Shown piece by piece: positions 1 through 7,300 of a DNA stretch of 17,258 nucleotides. Numbering within the stretch: the stretch's first letter is position 1; the number at the start of each line of letters is the position of its first letter. Origin of the DNA: Chloroflexota bacterium. Lineage in GTDB: Bacteria > Chloroflexota > Dehalococcoidia > E44-bin15. The stretch lies in contig JADFVG010000100.1 of assembly GCA_015222405.1 (NCBI GenBank), positions 1 to 17,258 of the forward strand, written 5' to 3'. The notes beneath the pieces are model-generated. The model saw only the letters and a list, made by a program, of their open reading frames with translations, did not search any database and was not told where the DNA came from. The translations under genes were made by a program, and so were the position numbers.

Positions 1-27
1 AGCACTCTACCGCTGAGTTACACCCGC
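1..27 (-). tRNA. Partial tRNA gene, probably tRNA-Gly (5' part only)
   Basis: Read on the minus strand, the first 27 bases give the 5' acceptor strand GCGGGTG, T8-A9, then a D-arm ACTC-AGCGGTAG-AGT, the ordinary start of a tRNA. The anticodon arm, T-arm and 3' end lie outside the window. The acceptor and D-arm resemble bacterial tRNA-Gly, but without the anticodon the identity is only a likely guess. A promoter with correct spacing lies just upstream. Confidence 0.75.
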
Positions 28-40
28 CAAAATCGTATCT

Positions 41-69
41 ATTTTAGCCCCAAGAATCAGCTTTGTAAA
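41..69 (-). promoter_or_regulatory. Promoter of the partial tRNA gene
   Basis: On the minus strand there is a -35 box TTTACA (64-69), a 17-bp spacer and a -10 box TAAAAT (41-46). The predicted transcript would start about 6 bases before the tRNA 5' end at 27. This is a normal arrangement for a tRNA with a short leader. Confidence 0.6.
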
Positions 70-120
70 GGGGGAGTGCTTGCAATGACATACGGGTGTT
101 CAAGATTCCCGCTTGATTTC

Positions 121-873
121 TTATGACTTGCCGCCGCCTTGGGTTGATGCTTTGCCCTCGCCAATGACCCCTAATTTTTCCCTGATGTACGCGGTTGCCG
201 CACTTATGCATGATTCAGGATCGGATATGAATGACCTGGTATTGGAGTCGAACTTCCCACGCATCAAATTTCTCTCACGCCAGAAGTCAGAGCCGATGCC
301 AGTGTGGGCCAGCATCTGCTTCATTGTCTCCTTCGAGAAATCGCCCGCTTTGCGACACAGGCGAGTGACATCGGGGAACACTTTATTAAGGATGGAGAAT
401 CCTAGCATGTCCCGTACGCAGTATTCATTCGAGTCGTCGAAGGCTTCGGGCCATAGTTCTTTTATCGCTTGCCAGTAGTCATGGAGAAAACCGCTCACGT
501 CACTGTCATCATGCAGTGAAAGCCATGGGTCTTCAAATGCGTGACATAGCGAATGCTCAAGATGATCCCGACGCATGTCCGATATTCTGTTCTCATCCTT
601 GAGGTCGAGCAAGTTGTGCAAGACGGATGCGATTCTGGCTGACCTCACCCTCGGCATATAGTACTCTGTGTGCCTCTCTTCTTTCTCCCGCTCCCCTTTC
701 TGCATCAGGCTTGGGGGGTAGACATGAAGGCCATGGCCGCACTTGATGCAATAACTGATTTCCTCAGCAATGGTTGCCCCGCAGGCGGGGCAAAAAAAGT
801 GCAACCTCTTGCCACATCTGGCGCAGAACGTCGACTCTGGCCGATTCTGCAATTGACACTTGGGACAGATCAT
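121..873 (-). CDS. Double zinc-ribbon protein of unknown function
   Basis: The 250-residue product begins with two CxxC-type zinc ribbons: C3/C6 with C17/C20, and C28/C31 with C42/C45. This is the double zinc-ribbon (DZR) pattern. A charged linker (about 55-75) follows, then a mostly helical domain of about 165 residues (80-240) with the segment YWQAIKELWPEAF (133-145) and a Gly-rich, polar tail. The start is supported by a strong ribosome binding site (AAAGGAG complement at 881-889), about 8 bases before the ATG. The C-terminal domain is not confidently assigned; its YW-AIK-WPEAF segment and the following helices faintly resemble the C-terminal part of DGQHR-domain proteins, which is a weak match from memory. 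The gene stands alone, with its own promoter near 929. It has no signal peptide or membrane segment, so it should be cytoplasmic. A nucleic-acid or protein-binding role is a guess. Confidence 0.8.
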   Translation of the reverse strand: MICPKCQLQNRPESTFCARCGKRLHFFCPACGATIAEEISYCIKCGHGLHVYPPSLMQKGEREKEERHTEYYMPRVRSARIASVLHNLLDLKDENRISDMRRDHLEHSLCHAFEDPWLSLHDDSDVSGFLHDYWQAIKELWPEAFDDSNEYCVRDMLGFSILNKVFPDVTRLCRKAGDFSKETMKQMLAHTGIGSDFWRERNLMRGKFDSNTRSFISDPESCISAATAYIREKLGVIGEGKASTQGGGKS

Positions 874-928
874 GCAGCTACTCCTTTCCCCGATTGGAAC
901 TCACCGTTGACTTTACTTTACGGGTTCT

Positions 929-937
929 ATTATAACA
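929..937 (-). promoter_or_regulatory. Extended -10 promoter for the double zinc-ribbon gene
   Basis: On the minus strand the sequence TGTTATAAT is a perfect extended -10 element. No good -35 box is visible 16-18 bases upstream, which is typical when an extended -10 is present. The start site would be near 921, giving a leader of about 48 bases before the ATG at 873. Confidence 0.5.
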
Positions 938-1029
938 AGCCTCACCGCTCTAGGATAGTGCTCTAAGTATAACCTGAATACCTGATAGGCAATTCAAGGC
1001 TATCTATGGCGTGTGATCTTATTTACTCA

Positions 1030-1058
1030 TTGACAGCAGCTCACCCTTTACTTAGAAT
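1030..1058 (+). promoter_or_regulatory. Promoter of the zinc ribbon / recombinase / RNase HI operon
   Basis: A perfect -35 box TTGACA (1030-1035), 17-bp spacer and -10 box TAGAAT (1053-1058) lie just before the zinc-ribbon gene. The predicted start is near 1065. This rules out the upstream TTG codon at 1058 as a translation start and favours the GTG at 1115. Confidence 0.7.
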
Positions 1059-1114
1059 TGGGGCTGGTAGAACCCTTTGCAAAACAGCAAGAGGATAGGA
1101 TATGGGGACGCCAG

Positions 1115-1816
1115 GTGAACAAGGCAAGACAACTATATGAGCTCCAAGAGGTTGACTTAGAGATAGAGGCTAAAAGGGAAGCGCTGGCCGGTGTGGAAAG
1201 CCGACTTGGGGATAGTGAGGCGCTGGCTGAAGCCCGTGCTCTTCTGGCAAGTGAGCAGGAACGCTTGGCTGAGCTTGAGAAGATTCAACGCCTGGGCGAG
1301 TGGGAGGTTGAGGATATGCGGTCCAAAACTGCTGTCTTGGAGAAGAAGCTCTACGGTGGCTCGGTGAGGAATCCAAAGGAGCTGGTAAGCTTGCAGGAGC
1401 AGGTGGAACATCTGAAAAAGGCAGGAAGGGGCCAGGAGGATAAAGTCCTTGACATAATGACAGAAGTGGAGACCGTGCAAAACAGAGTGGCAGCGAAAAG
1501 GAAGGAATTGCAAAGGATGGAGGAAGATTGGCGGCAGGAACAAAGCAACCTCTCCAGGGAGCAAGCTGAGCTGAGGGCATCGTTGGCCAGCTTGGAGCAA
1601 AAGAGGGAAGAACTCGTGGCCAGGATCGATGGGGTAAGCCTGGAGCTTTACCACGATCTAAGGCGGAGGGGGCAGGGGAGAGCAGTAGCAAAGGTAGAGC
1701 AAGGGATGTGTCAGGGGTGCAGGCTCGTTCTCTCCATGAACGAATTGCAACAGGCGAGGATGGGGCAGGCATTGGTGCAGTGTAGCAGCTGTCAGAGGAT
1801 CCTGTATCTGAGTTAG
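1115..1816 (+). CDS. Coiled-coil C4-type zinc-ribbon protein (CT398-like)
   Basis: The 233-residue protein is a long, charged coiled coil (about residues 5-180) followed by a C-terminal zinc ribbon with ligands C199/C202 and C223/C226 (CQGC and CSSC). This is the C4-type zinc-ribbon family (zf-RING_7) related to Chlamydia CT398; its biochemical role is not settled. The opening NKARQLYELQEVDLEI matches the usual family start. That and the predicted transcription start near 1065 favour GTG at 1115 over the TTG at 1058, although the Shine-Dalgarno match is poor. It is the first gene of an operon and is separated from the recombinase by 3 bp. In Mycobacterium and other actinobacteria the homologue sits directly beside an RNase HI gene (established knowledge), and here RNase HI is two genes downstream. 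The protein is probably a cytoplasmic scaffold or nucleic-acid-associated factor. Confidence 0.85.
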   Translation: MNKARQLYELQEVDLEIEAKREALAGVESRLGDSEALAEARALLASEQERLAELEKIQRLGEWEVEDMRSKTAVLEKKLYGGSVRNPKELVSLQEQVEHLKKAGRGQEDKVLDIMTEVETVQNRVAAKRKELQRMEEDWRQEQSNLSREQAELRASLASLEQKREELVARIDGVSLELYHDLRRRGQGRAVAKVEQGMCQGCRLVLSMNELQQARMGQALVQCSSCQRILYLS

Positions 1817-1819
1817 GCG

Positions 1820-3238
1820 ATGAGAGCGATTGGTTACTTTCGCGCAGAAGTGGACCCGATGCAGGGAGTTTCGCCCTCTTTGGTGGAGCAGGAGGCAGCG
1901 TTTCGCCGTTTCTGCCACGAGCGGGATTACCAGATGGCGATAACCTTCGTTGAGACGGATGGTGTGGGTGAGACCGGCAATGCCGAATACCAGCGGATGC
2001 TGGATTACATTCGAAGGCAGGACGAGCCTTTCCTCGTAGCAGTCAAATCCCTCACTCACCTCAATCCTGATCCTGAGGAAGCGGTGTGCTGGCTCCTGGA
2101 ACTGGAAGGCCTGGGGGCCAAGGTTGTTCTGGTCGATGAAGATAGCACCGACCCCTTGGAAGCCGCGCTCCGGGTGTGGTCTGCTCAGCGCCAAGTGGGA
2201 GAAAGAGGGGATAAGGTGAAGGAGGCAATGAGGATGAGGGCGGTTCAGGGAAGGGGTCTGGGCAGACCCCCCTTTGGCTATCGGGTGGGTGCCGATAAGA
2301 AGCTGGAGGTTGTTCCCGAGGAGGCAGACACGGTAGAACTTATCTATCAATTGTACCTCCAGAATATGGGCTTTCGCCTTATCGCCCGCTATCTGAATGA
2401 GCGTGGGATTGCCACCAGAAAGGGCGGCAGATGGAGCATAGTGGGAATCCGTGATATATTGCGCAATCGGGCCTATCTCGGGACCTACTCCCGTTTTGGC
2501 ATCAGGGTTCCTGCGAGCCACGCCTCCATAATCCCGTCCCATATCTTCGATAAGGTGCAGGAGCAACTCAGTGCCAAGCCTAAACCGAAGGGATATGGGC
2601 GCAGGTCGCCTTTCCTCCTTTCGGGCCTCCTCTACTGTGGCTCCTGTGGCAATAGGATGATCGGGGTCAGCCGCCGCGAGAGCTGGATCAGGCGCAAGGA
2701 CAAGGAGAGGGGCGAGGGGGAGTATCGCTACTACCAGTGCCAATCCAGAACCAACCAAAGCTTTTGCCAGTACCATACTAGGAGGGCTGAGGATTTAGAG
2801 AGCCTAGTCATGGCAACGCTGGGGAAGCTCGATAGCCTTGAGGCGCTGGAGCGATGGCTGGAGCTGCATCCTCCCCCGAAGGACAGCACAGCGGAGCTAC
2901 CCCTACTGGAGAGGAGGCTGGTGGCTTTGGAGCGGAAATTCCGCAGAAACCTGAATCAGGCTGCACGGGGTGTGATCCCCTTAGAGAAGCTGCGCGCTAT
3001 CGGTGGGGAGCTGGTGAGGGAGAGGCGTATTCTGGAGCGCAGCTTGGCTGTCCTCGCTGCTGAGGCCAGAGGGGAGCTAACGGGAAAGGAGCGCCAGGAG
3101 CATTTCCTTTCCCGGCTGAGTGAAATTCGAGAGCGATGGGGGACATTGACCTTCTCAGCAAGGAAGGCTCTGCTTCAAGATGTGATCGACCGTATCGTGG
3201 TCCACGATGACCGAATAGAAACCCTGCTCAGGGTGTAG
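1820..3238 (+). CDS. Large serine recombinase family protein, predicted catalytically dead
   Basis: The 472-residue product has the full large-serine-recombinase layout: a resolvase-like N-terminal domain (1-125), a Recombinase domain (about 148-255, with GRPPFGYRV and NRAYLGTY), a recombinase zinc ribbon (C273/C276 and C307/C316), a coiled coil (about 360-415) and a typical C-terminal segment. The active site is not preserved. The family motif YxRxS reads YFRAE here, so Glu10 replaces the nucleophilic Ser. The usual DRLxR reads KSLTH (76-80), losing Asp and both Arg. The Arg-Pro before the MLD segment is Ala-Glu (55-56). Only Arg8 survives. The reading frame is intact, it starts 3 bp after the zinc-ribbon stop and ends 10 bp before RNase HI, so it is probably translated as part of the operon. 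It likely binds DNA without recombining it; that function is inferred. No att sites or integrated element were seen around it. Confidence 0.9.
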   Translation: MRAIGYFRAEVDPMQGVSPSLVEQEAAFRRFCHERDYQMAITFVETDGVGETGNAEYQRMLDYIRRQDEPFLVAVKSLTHLNPDPEEAVCWLLELEGLGAKVVLVDEDSTDPLEAALRVWSAQRQVGERGDKVKEAMRMRAVQGRGLGRPPFGYRVGADKKLEVVPEEADTVELIYQLYLQNMGFRLIARYLNERGIATRKGGRWSIVGIRDILRNRAYLGTYSRFGIRVPASHASIIPSHIFDKVQEQLSAKPKPKGYGRRSPFLLSGLLYCGSCGNRMIGVSRRESWIRRKDKERGEGEYRYYQCQSRTNQSFCQYHTRRAEDLESLVMATLGKLDSLEALERWLELHPPPKDSTAELPLLERRLVALERKFRRNLNQAARGVIPLEKLRAIGGELVRERRILERSLAVLAAEARGELTGKERQEHFLSRLSEIRERWGTLTFSARKALLQDVIDRIVVHDDRIETLLRV

Positions 3239-3248
3239 GCAGGGTTCT

Positions 3249-3653
3249 ATGACAGGAAAGCGCTTGACTATCCGTAGCGATGGTGCCTCGCTGGGCAACC
3301 CGGGGCCAGCTGCTATAGGGGTTGTGGTAGAGGACGAGTCAGGGCGGGCGGTGGCTGAGATTTGGCGCCGGATTGGGGAGGCGACAGGCAATCGAGCAGA
3401 GTACCTGGCCCTCATCGCGGGGCTTGAGCAGGCGGCAAAGTTTGGTGCTGAGTCCGTGAACCTTAAGTTGGACTCCCAGTTGATCGTGAGGCAACTCAAG
3501 GGCGAATACAAGAGCAGAGAGCTCAAACCCCTATACGAGCAGGCCCTCCGCCTTCTTAAGAGATTCACGTTCTTCACCATAGAGCATGTTTCCAGTCGGG
3601 ATAACCGCATTGCTCATGCCCTGGCGAAGCGGGCACTGCGGAGAAGGTATTAG
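3249..3653 (+). CDS. rnhA: Ribonuclease HI family protein
   Basis: The 134-residue protein has the RNase H fold and would cleave the RNA strand of RNA-DNA hybrids (primers, R-loops). Catalytic carboxylates are visible: Asp11 in SDGASLGNPG, Glu51 in NRAEY and Asp75 in LDSQL. The fourth position, usually Asp in a N-x-x-AD-x-LA motif, is His123 here (NRIAHALA). In the E. coli enzyme this fourth Asp is the most tolerant of replacement, so activity is probably retained. The protein is short and lacks the basic protrusion of E. coli RNase HI, as is common in this subfamily. The ATG at 3249 follows the recombinase stop by 10 bp, with a weak GGCAGGG ribosome site, so it belongs to the same operon. 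rnpB begins only about 50 bp downstream from its own promoter. An N-terminal hybrid-binding domain is absent. Confidence 0.92.
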   Translation: MTGKRLTIRSDGASLGNPGPAAIGVVVEDESGRAVAEIWRRIGEATGNRAEYLALIAGLEQAAKFGAESVNLKLDSQLIVRQLKGEYKSRELKPLYEQALRLLKRFTFFTIEHVSSRDNRIAHALAKRALRRRY

Positions 3654-3667
3654 CTAATAGCCCTGCC

Positions 3668-3696
3668 TTGATAACTTCTTGGGTTTGTAGTAAATT
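3668..3696 (+). promoter_or_regulatory. Promoter of rnpB
   Basis: A -35 box TTGATA (3668-3673), 17-bp spacer and -10 box TAAATT (3691-3696) place the start site at about 3702. That is exactly where the P1 helix of RNase P RNA begins, so promoter and RNA end support each other. Confidence 0.7.
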
Positions 3697-3701
3697 GAAG
3701 A

Positions 3702-4211
3702 GGGGCTAAGTAAACCGGGTGGCCGCGGGCTTTTTCGTTCATATCTTGCCGGCGAGGGGTGGGCAAAGCACCTTAAACCAACTACCCCAGCAGCGGGCAA
3801 GAACGAGAGAGCCTGAGGAAAGTCCGAGCTCCACCGGGCAGAAGGCTGGGTAACACCCAGGAGGGGTGACCCTACGGAAAGTGCCACAGAAACATACCGC
3901 CTTTTTCGTCCTGCTTCGCTGCAAAGCGAGGTTAACTTCAAGGAACTGAGGTTATAATCGAGATGCCGTTTGAAAAGGGCGAAAAAGGTAAGGGTGAAAT
4001 GGTGAGGTAAGAGCTCACCAGCGGCTGGGAGACCAGTCGGCTGGGCAAACCCCCTTCGGAGCAAGACCGAATAGGAGGGGAGAGGACGCCCGGCCTCATT
4101 ATTACCCTCGGGTTGGTCGCTTGAGGTGGCGGGTAACTGTTACCCTAGATAGATGGCCACACTCCGACTTTGTCGGAGCACAGAACTCGGCTTACAGGTT
4201 TGCTTGGCCCC
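3702..4211 (+). ncRNA. rnpB: RNase P RNA (bacterial A-type), catalytic RNA of tRNA 5' maturation
   Basis: The conserved core is unmistakable: GAGGAAAGTCCGAGCTCC at 3815-3832 (P4 5' strand), CCACAGAAACATACCGCC near 3883-3901, GGTAAGGGTGAAA near 3987, GAGCAAGACCGAATAGG near 4058-4075, and ACAGAACTCGGCTTACAG near the 3' end (P4 3' strand). The ends were set by the P1 helix: 3702-3716 pairs with 4197-4211 over 15 positions, allowing G-U pairs. A P18 hairpin CTCCGAC-ttt-GTCGGAG lies at about 4162-4178. At about 510 nt the RNA is long (E. coli is 377 nt), in part because P12 is extended: 3900-3911 pairs with 3977-3988 in a 12-bp stem carrying a 65-nt apical region. Together with the RnpA protein (not in this window) it removes tRNA 5' leaders. 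It has its own promoter. Confidence 0.95.
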
Positions 4212-4232
4212 TTATGAGGTATTATTCAGCTA

Positions 4233-4261
4233 TTGACAAAAAGGGCTTTTTGTGATATTAT
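4233..4261 (+). promoter_or_regulatory. Strong promoter of rpoBC
   Basis: A perfect -35 TTGACA (4233-4238), 17-bp spacer, and -10 TATTAT (4256-4261) preceded by TG (extended -10) form a near-consensus promoter. The start site would be near 4268, leaving a leader of about 107 bases. The spacer holds a 16-base inverted repeat (4237-4252, CAAAAAG-gg-CTTTTTG). The -35 box starts only 22 bases after the end of rnpB. Confidence 0.75.
4237..4252 (+). repeat. Inverted repeat in the rpoB promoter spacer / possible weak rnpB terminator
   Basis: CAAAAAG-gg-CTTTTTG is a perfect 7-bp inverted repeat with a 2-base centre, beginning 26 bases after rnpB and filling the spacer between the -35 and -10 boxes. 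As RNA it could form a short hairpin whose 3' arm is U-rich, and no other terminator is visible between rnpB and rpoB. As DNA it could be an operator. Either role is inferred. Confidence 0.4.
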
Positions 4262-4374
4262 ACTAGTTTGGTGAATGAGACCTCATTTTCTCTCTTAATC
4301 CCTCAAACATTTATTAATTTGCGCCTGACATAATCGTATGCCCGGAATCTTTGGCTTCTTCTAGGAGATGGACC

Positions 4375-7300
4375 ATGATTTCATCATTGCCAACTGGACA
4401 AGAAGTGGCGGCGCTTACTCCAAGGAAATCCTATGCCAAGATCTCCCGTGTCCTGGAAGCCCCCCGCCTGCTCGAGATTCAGTTGAACTCCTTTCGCTGG
4501 TTTCAAGAGCAGGGACTAACGGAGCTATTCCGAGAGATCTCCCCTATCCAGGATTTCACTGGCACCAGGTTTGAGCTCGCCTTCATCAATCCAAAACCTG
4601 ACGAATCGGGCTTTGGACAGCCGCGGTACAAGTTCCGTCAGCCGAAGTACTCGGAGGAACAATGCCGTGAGCGTGACATAACTTACGCCTCGCCGTTATA
4701 CGTGACAATCTGGTTGCGCACTAAGGAAACTGGCGAGATTAAAGAGCAAGACATCTTTATGGGCGATTTCCCTTTGATGACACCGCGGGGAACCTTCGTG
4801 ATTAATGGGGCAGAAAGGGTAGTGGTTAGCCAGTTGATCCGTTCCCCCGGGGTTTACTTTACTCTGGAGGAGGATGTCGCCACGGGACGTCATTTCTGCT
4901 TTGCCAAGCTGATTCCAGAGCGGGGAGCTTGGCTGGAGTTCGAGACCAGCAGCAAGGATGTGGTCACGGTAAAGGTCGATGGCAAGCACAAGATCCCCGT
5001 TACCACCCTGCTTCGTGCTGTAGGCTATGGTAGAGATGAGGAGCTCCTTGAGCTGTTCAAGGGTGAGGACCTCTCTAAAGAGCACTCCTTCATTCGGGCG
5101 ACCGTGGAGCGCGACCCCGCAGTTCACAACGAGAAAGAGGCGCTTATCGAGTTCTATCGGCGGCTGAGGCCGGGCGATCCTCCCAACTTAGAAAATGCCC
5201 GCAGCCTGATTAATAACCTTCTCTTTAACCCTCGCCGCTATAACCTGGGCAAGGTTGGTCGCTACAAGCTGAACAAGAGGCTGGGATTAGATGTACCGTT
5301 AACAGAGGGGGTGCTGACTAAGGAAGACCTTGTGGGGATTGTTAGACACCTCATCATGGTGAGCAATGGCAAGGATTCCCCAGATGACATCGACCATCTA
5401 GGCAACCGCCGGGTGCGCACTGTAGGGGAGCTGATCCAGAACCAGTTCAGGATAGGGCTACTGCGCATGGAAAGGGTGATCAAGGAGCGTATGAGCATTA
5501 TCGATCCTGAATCGGTGACCCCCAGCGCTCTGATTAACGTTCGCCCTGTGGTGGCAGCGATGAGGGAATTCTTTGGTGCTTCTCAGCTCTCCCAATTTAT
5601 GGATCAGACCAACCCTCTGGCGGAGCTAACCCATAAGCGGCGTGTCTCCGCCTTAGGACCTGGAGGCTTGTCTCGCGAGCGTGCTGGCTTTGAGGTCCGC
5701 GACGTTCATTATTCCCATTATGGCAGGATTTGCCCCATCGAGACCCCTGAGGGGCCTAATATTGGCCTCATTGGCTCCCTGGCCACCTACAGCATGATCA
5801 ACGAATATGGTCTTATTGAGACCCCCTACCGCAGAGTTGCCAAGGAAGTGTTAAATAGCTCGCAGGATTTAGTGGGAAGGACAGTGGCAGAGGCGGTTGG
5901 CGTCGACAAGGGGCACCCCATTATTGAGCCCGGAACCGTGGTCACCCCAGAAATCGCCCAACAGCTTGCCAGCCTCTCGAAGAGGAAGATAAAGGTCATG
6001 CCTTTCGTCTCCAACAAGATCCTCTATCTCACTGCCGATGAAGAGGAGCAATATGCCATAGCCCAAGCTAACGAGCCTCTCGATGAGAGAAATCAGTTTA
6101 TCAACGACAAGCTAGAGGTGAGGCGAGGGAGGAGGTTTGTCGAGGAATCGCCGCAGAAGGTGGGGTTCATGGATGTTTCCCCGATGCAGATAGTGAGCGT
6201 GTCCACTGCCCTCATCCCCTTCCTCGAGCACAACGATGCGAACCGTGCCCTTATGGGTTCCAATATGCAGCGCCAGGCGGTGCCCTTGCTCTGCCCTGAT
6301 GCTCCCCTCATCGGCACCGGGATGGAGAGGCAGGCAGCTTACGATAGCGGGCAGGTGATCCTGGCCGAACATGATGGCGAGGTGATTTCGGTAACGGCGA
6401 GGCAAATCGTGATTCGGGGGGAGAATGGAGAGGAGCATAGCTACCATCTGACAAAATTTGCCCGCTCCAATCAGGGGACGTGCATCAACGAACATCCCCT
6501 AGTGAACAAGGGCCAGCGGGTAAAGCGAGGTCAGATATTGGCTGACAGCTCCTGTACCGATCATGGGGAGCTGGCCCTGGGCCAGAACGTCCTTTGTGTC
6601 TTCATGAGCTGGGGAGGCTATAACTTTGAGGATGCGGTGATCATCAGCGAGAGCCTGGTAAGGGATGATAAGTTCAACTCAATCCATGTGGAGAAATATG
6701 AGACGGAAGCCAGGGACACCAAACTGGGACCGGAGGAGATCACTAGGGACATACCTAATGTTGGTGAGGAGAGCCTGCACAATCTGGATGAGTTTGGTAT
6801 TGTCCGGGTGGGCGCTGAGGTAGAGGCCGGGGATATCCTGGTGGGGAAGATCACCCCTAAGGGAGAAACAGAGCTCACAGCGGAGGAGAAGCTCTTACGC
6901 GCCATCTTCGGCGAGAAGGCCAAGGAAGTAAAGGACACCTCGCTTAGGGTGCACCACGGGGAATGGGGCAAGGTCATCGATGTTAAGGTTTTCTCGCGGG
7001 CGGATCATGCTGAGATGCCCCCTGGGGTTAACCAACTAGTGCGGGTTTGGGTGGCGCAGAGGAGGAAGGTATCTGAGGGGGATAAGCTAGCGGGACGACA
7101 TGGGAACAAAGGGGTCATCGCCCGCATCTTGCCCGTTGAAGACATGCCCTTCCTTCCCGATGGCAGGCCGGTGGAGCTTATTCTTAATCCCATTGGCGTC
7201 CCATCAAGGATGAATCTGGGGCCAGTCCTGGAGACCCATCTGGGATGGGCGGCCAACACCCTGGGGTTTAGGGTTCTGTCCCCAGTCTTCGATGGGGCGG

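Noticed and set aside
1658..2776. A 372-residue open frame on the minus strand opposite the recombinase gene
   Set aside because: It overlaps a well-supported recombinase and zinc-ribbon gene, and its sequence is low-complexity with no recognisable domain, ribosome site or promoter. It is a shadow of GC-biased codons.
1820..3238. The recombinase as a sign of an integrated phage or genomic island
   Set aside because: No att-like repeats, phage genes or tRNA disruption were seen around it. Its neighbours are housekeeping genes in one operon, and its active site is missing.
3654..4064. Protein-coding frames on the minus strand between RNase HI and rpoB
   Set aside because: This region is the RNase P RNA gene, identified by its conserved core and P1 pairing. 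The frames have no coding support.
4351..4374. Upstream TTG start for rpoB at 4351
   Set aside because: The AGGAG site is positioned for ATG 4375, and the extra residues do not resemble RpoB.
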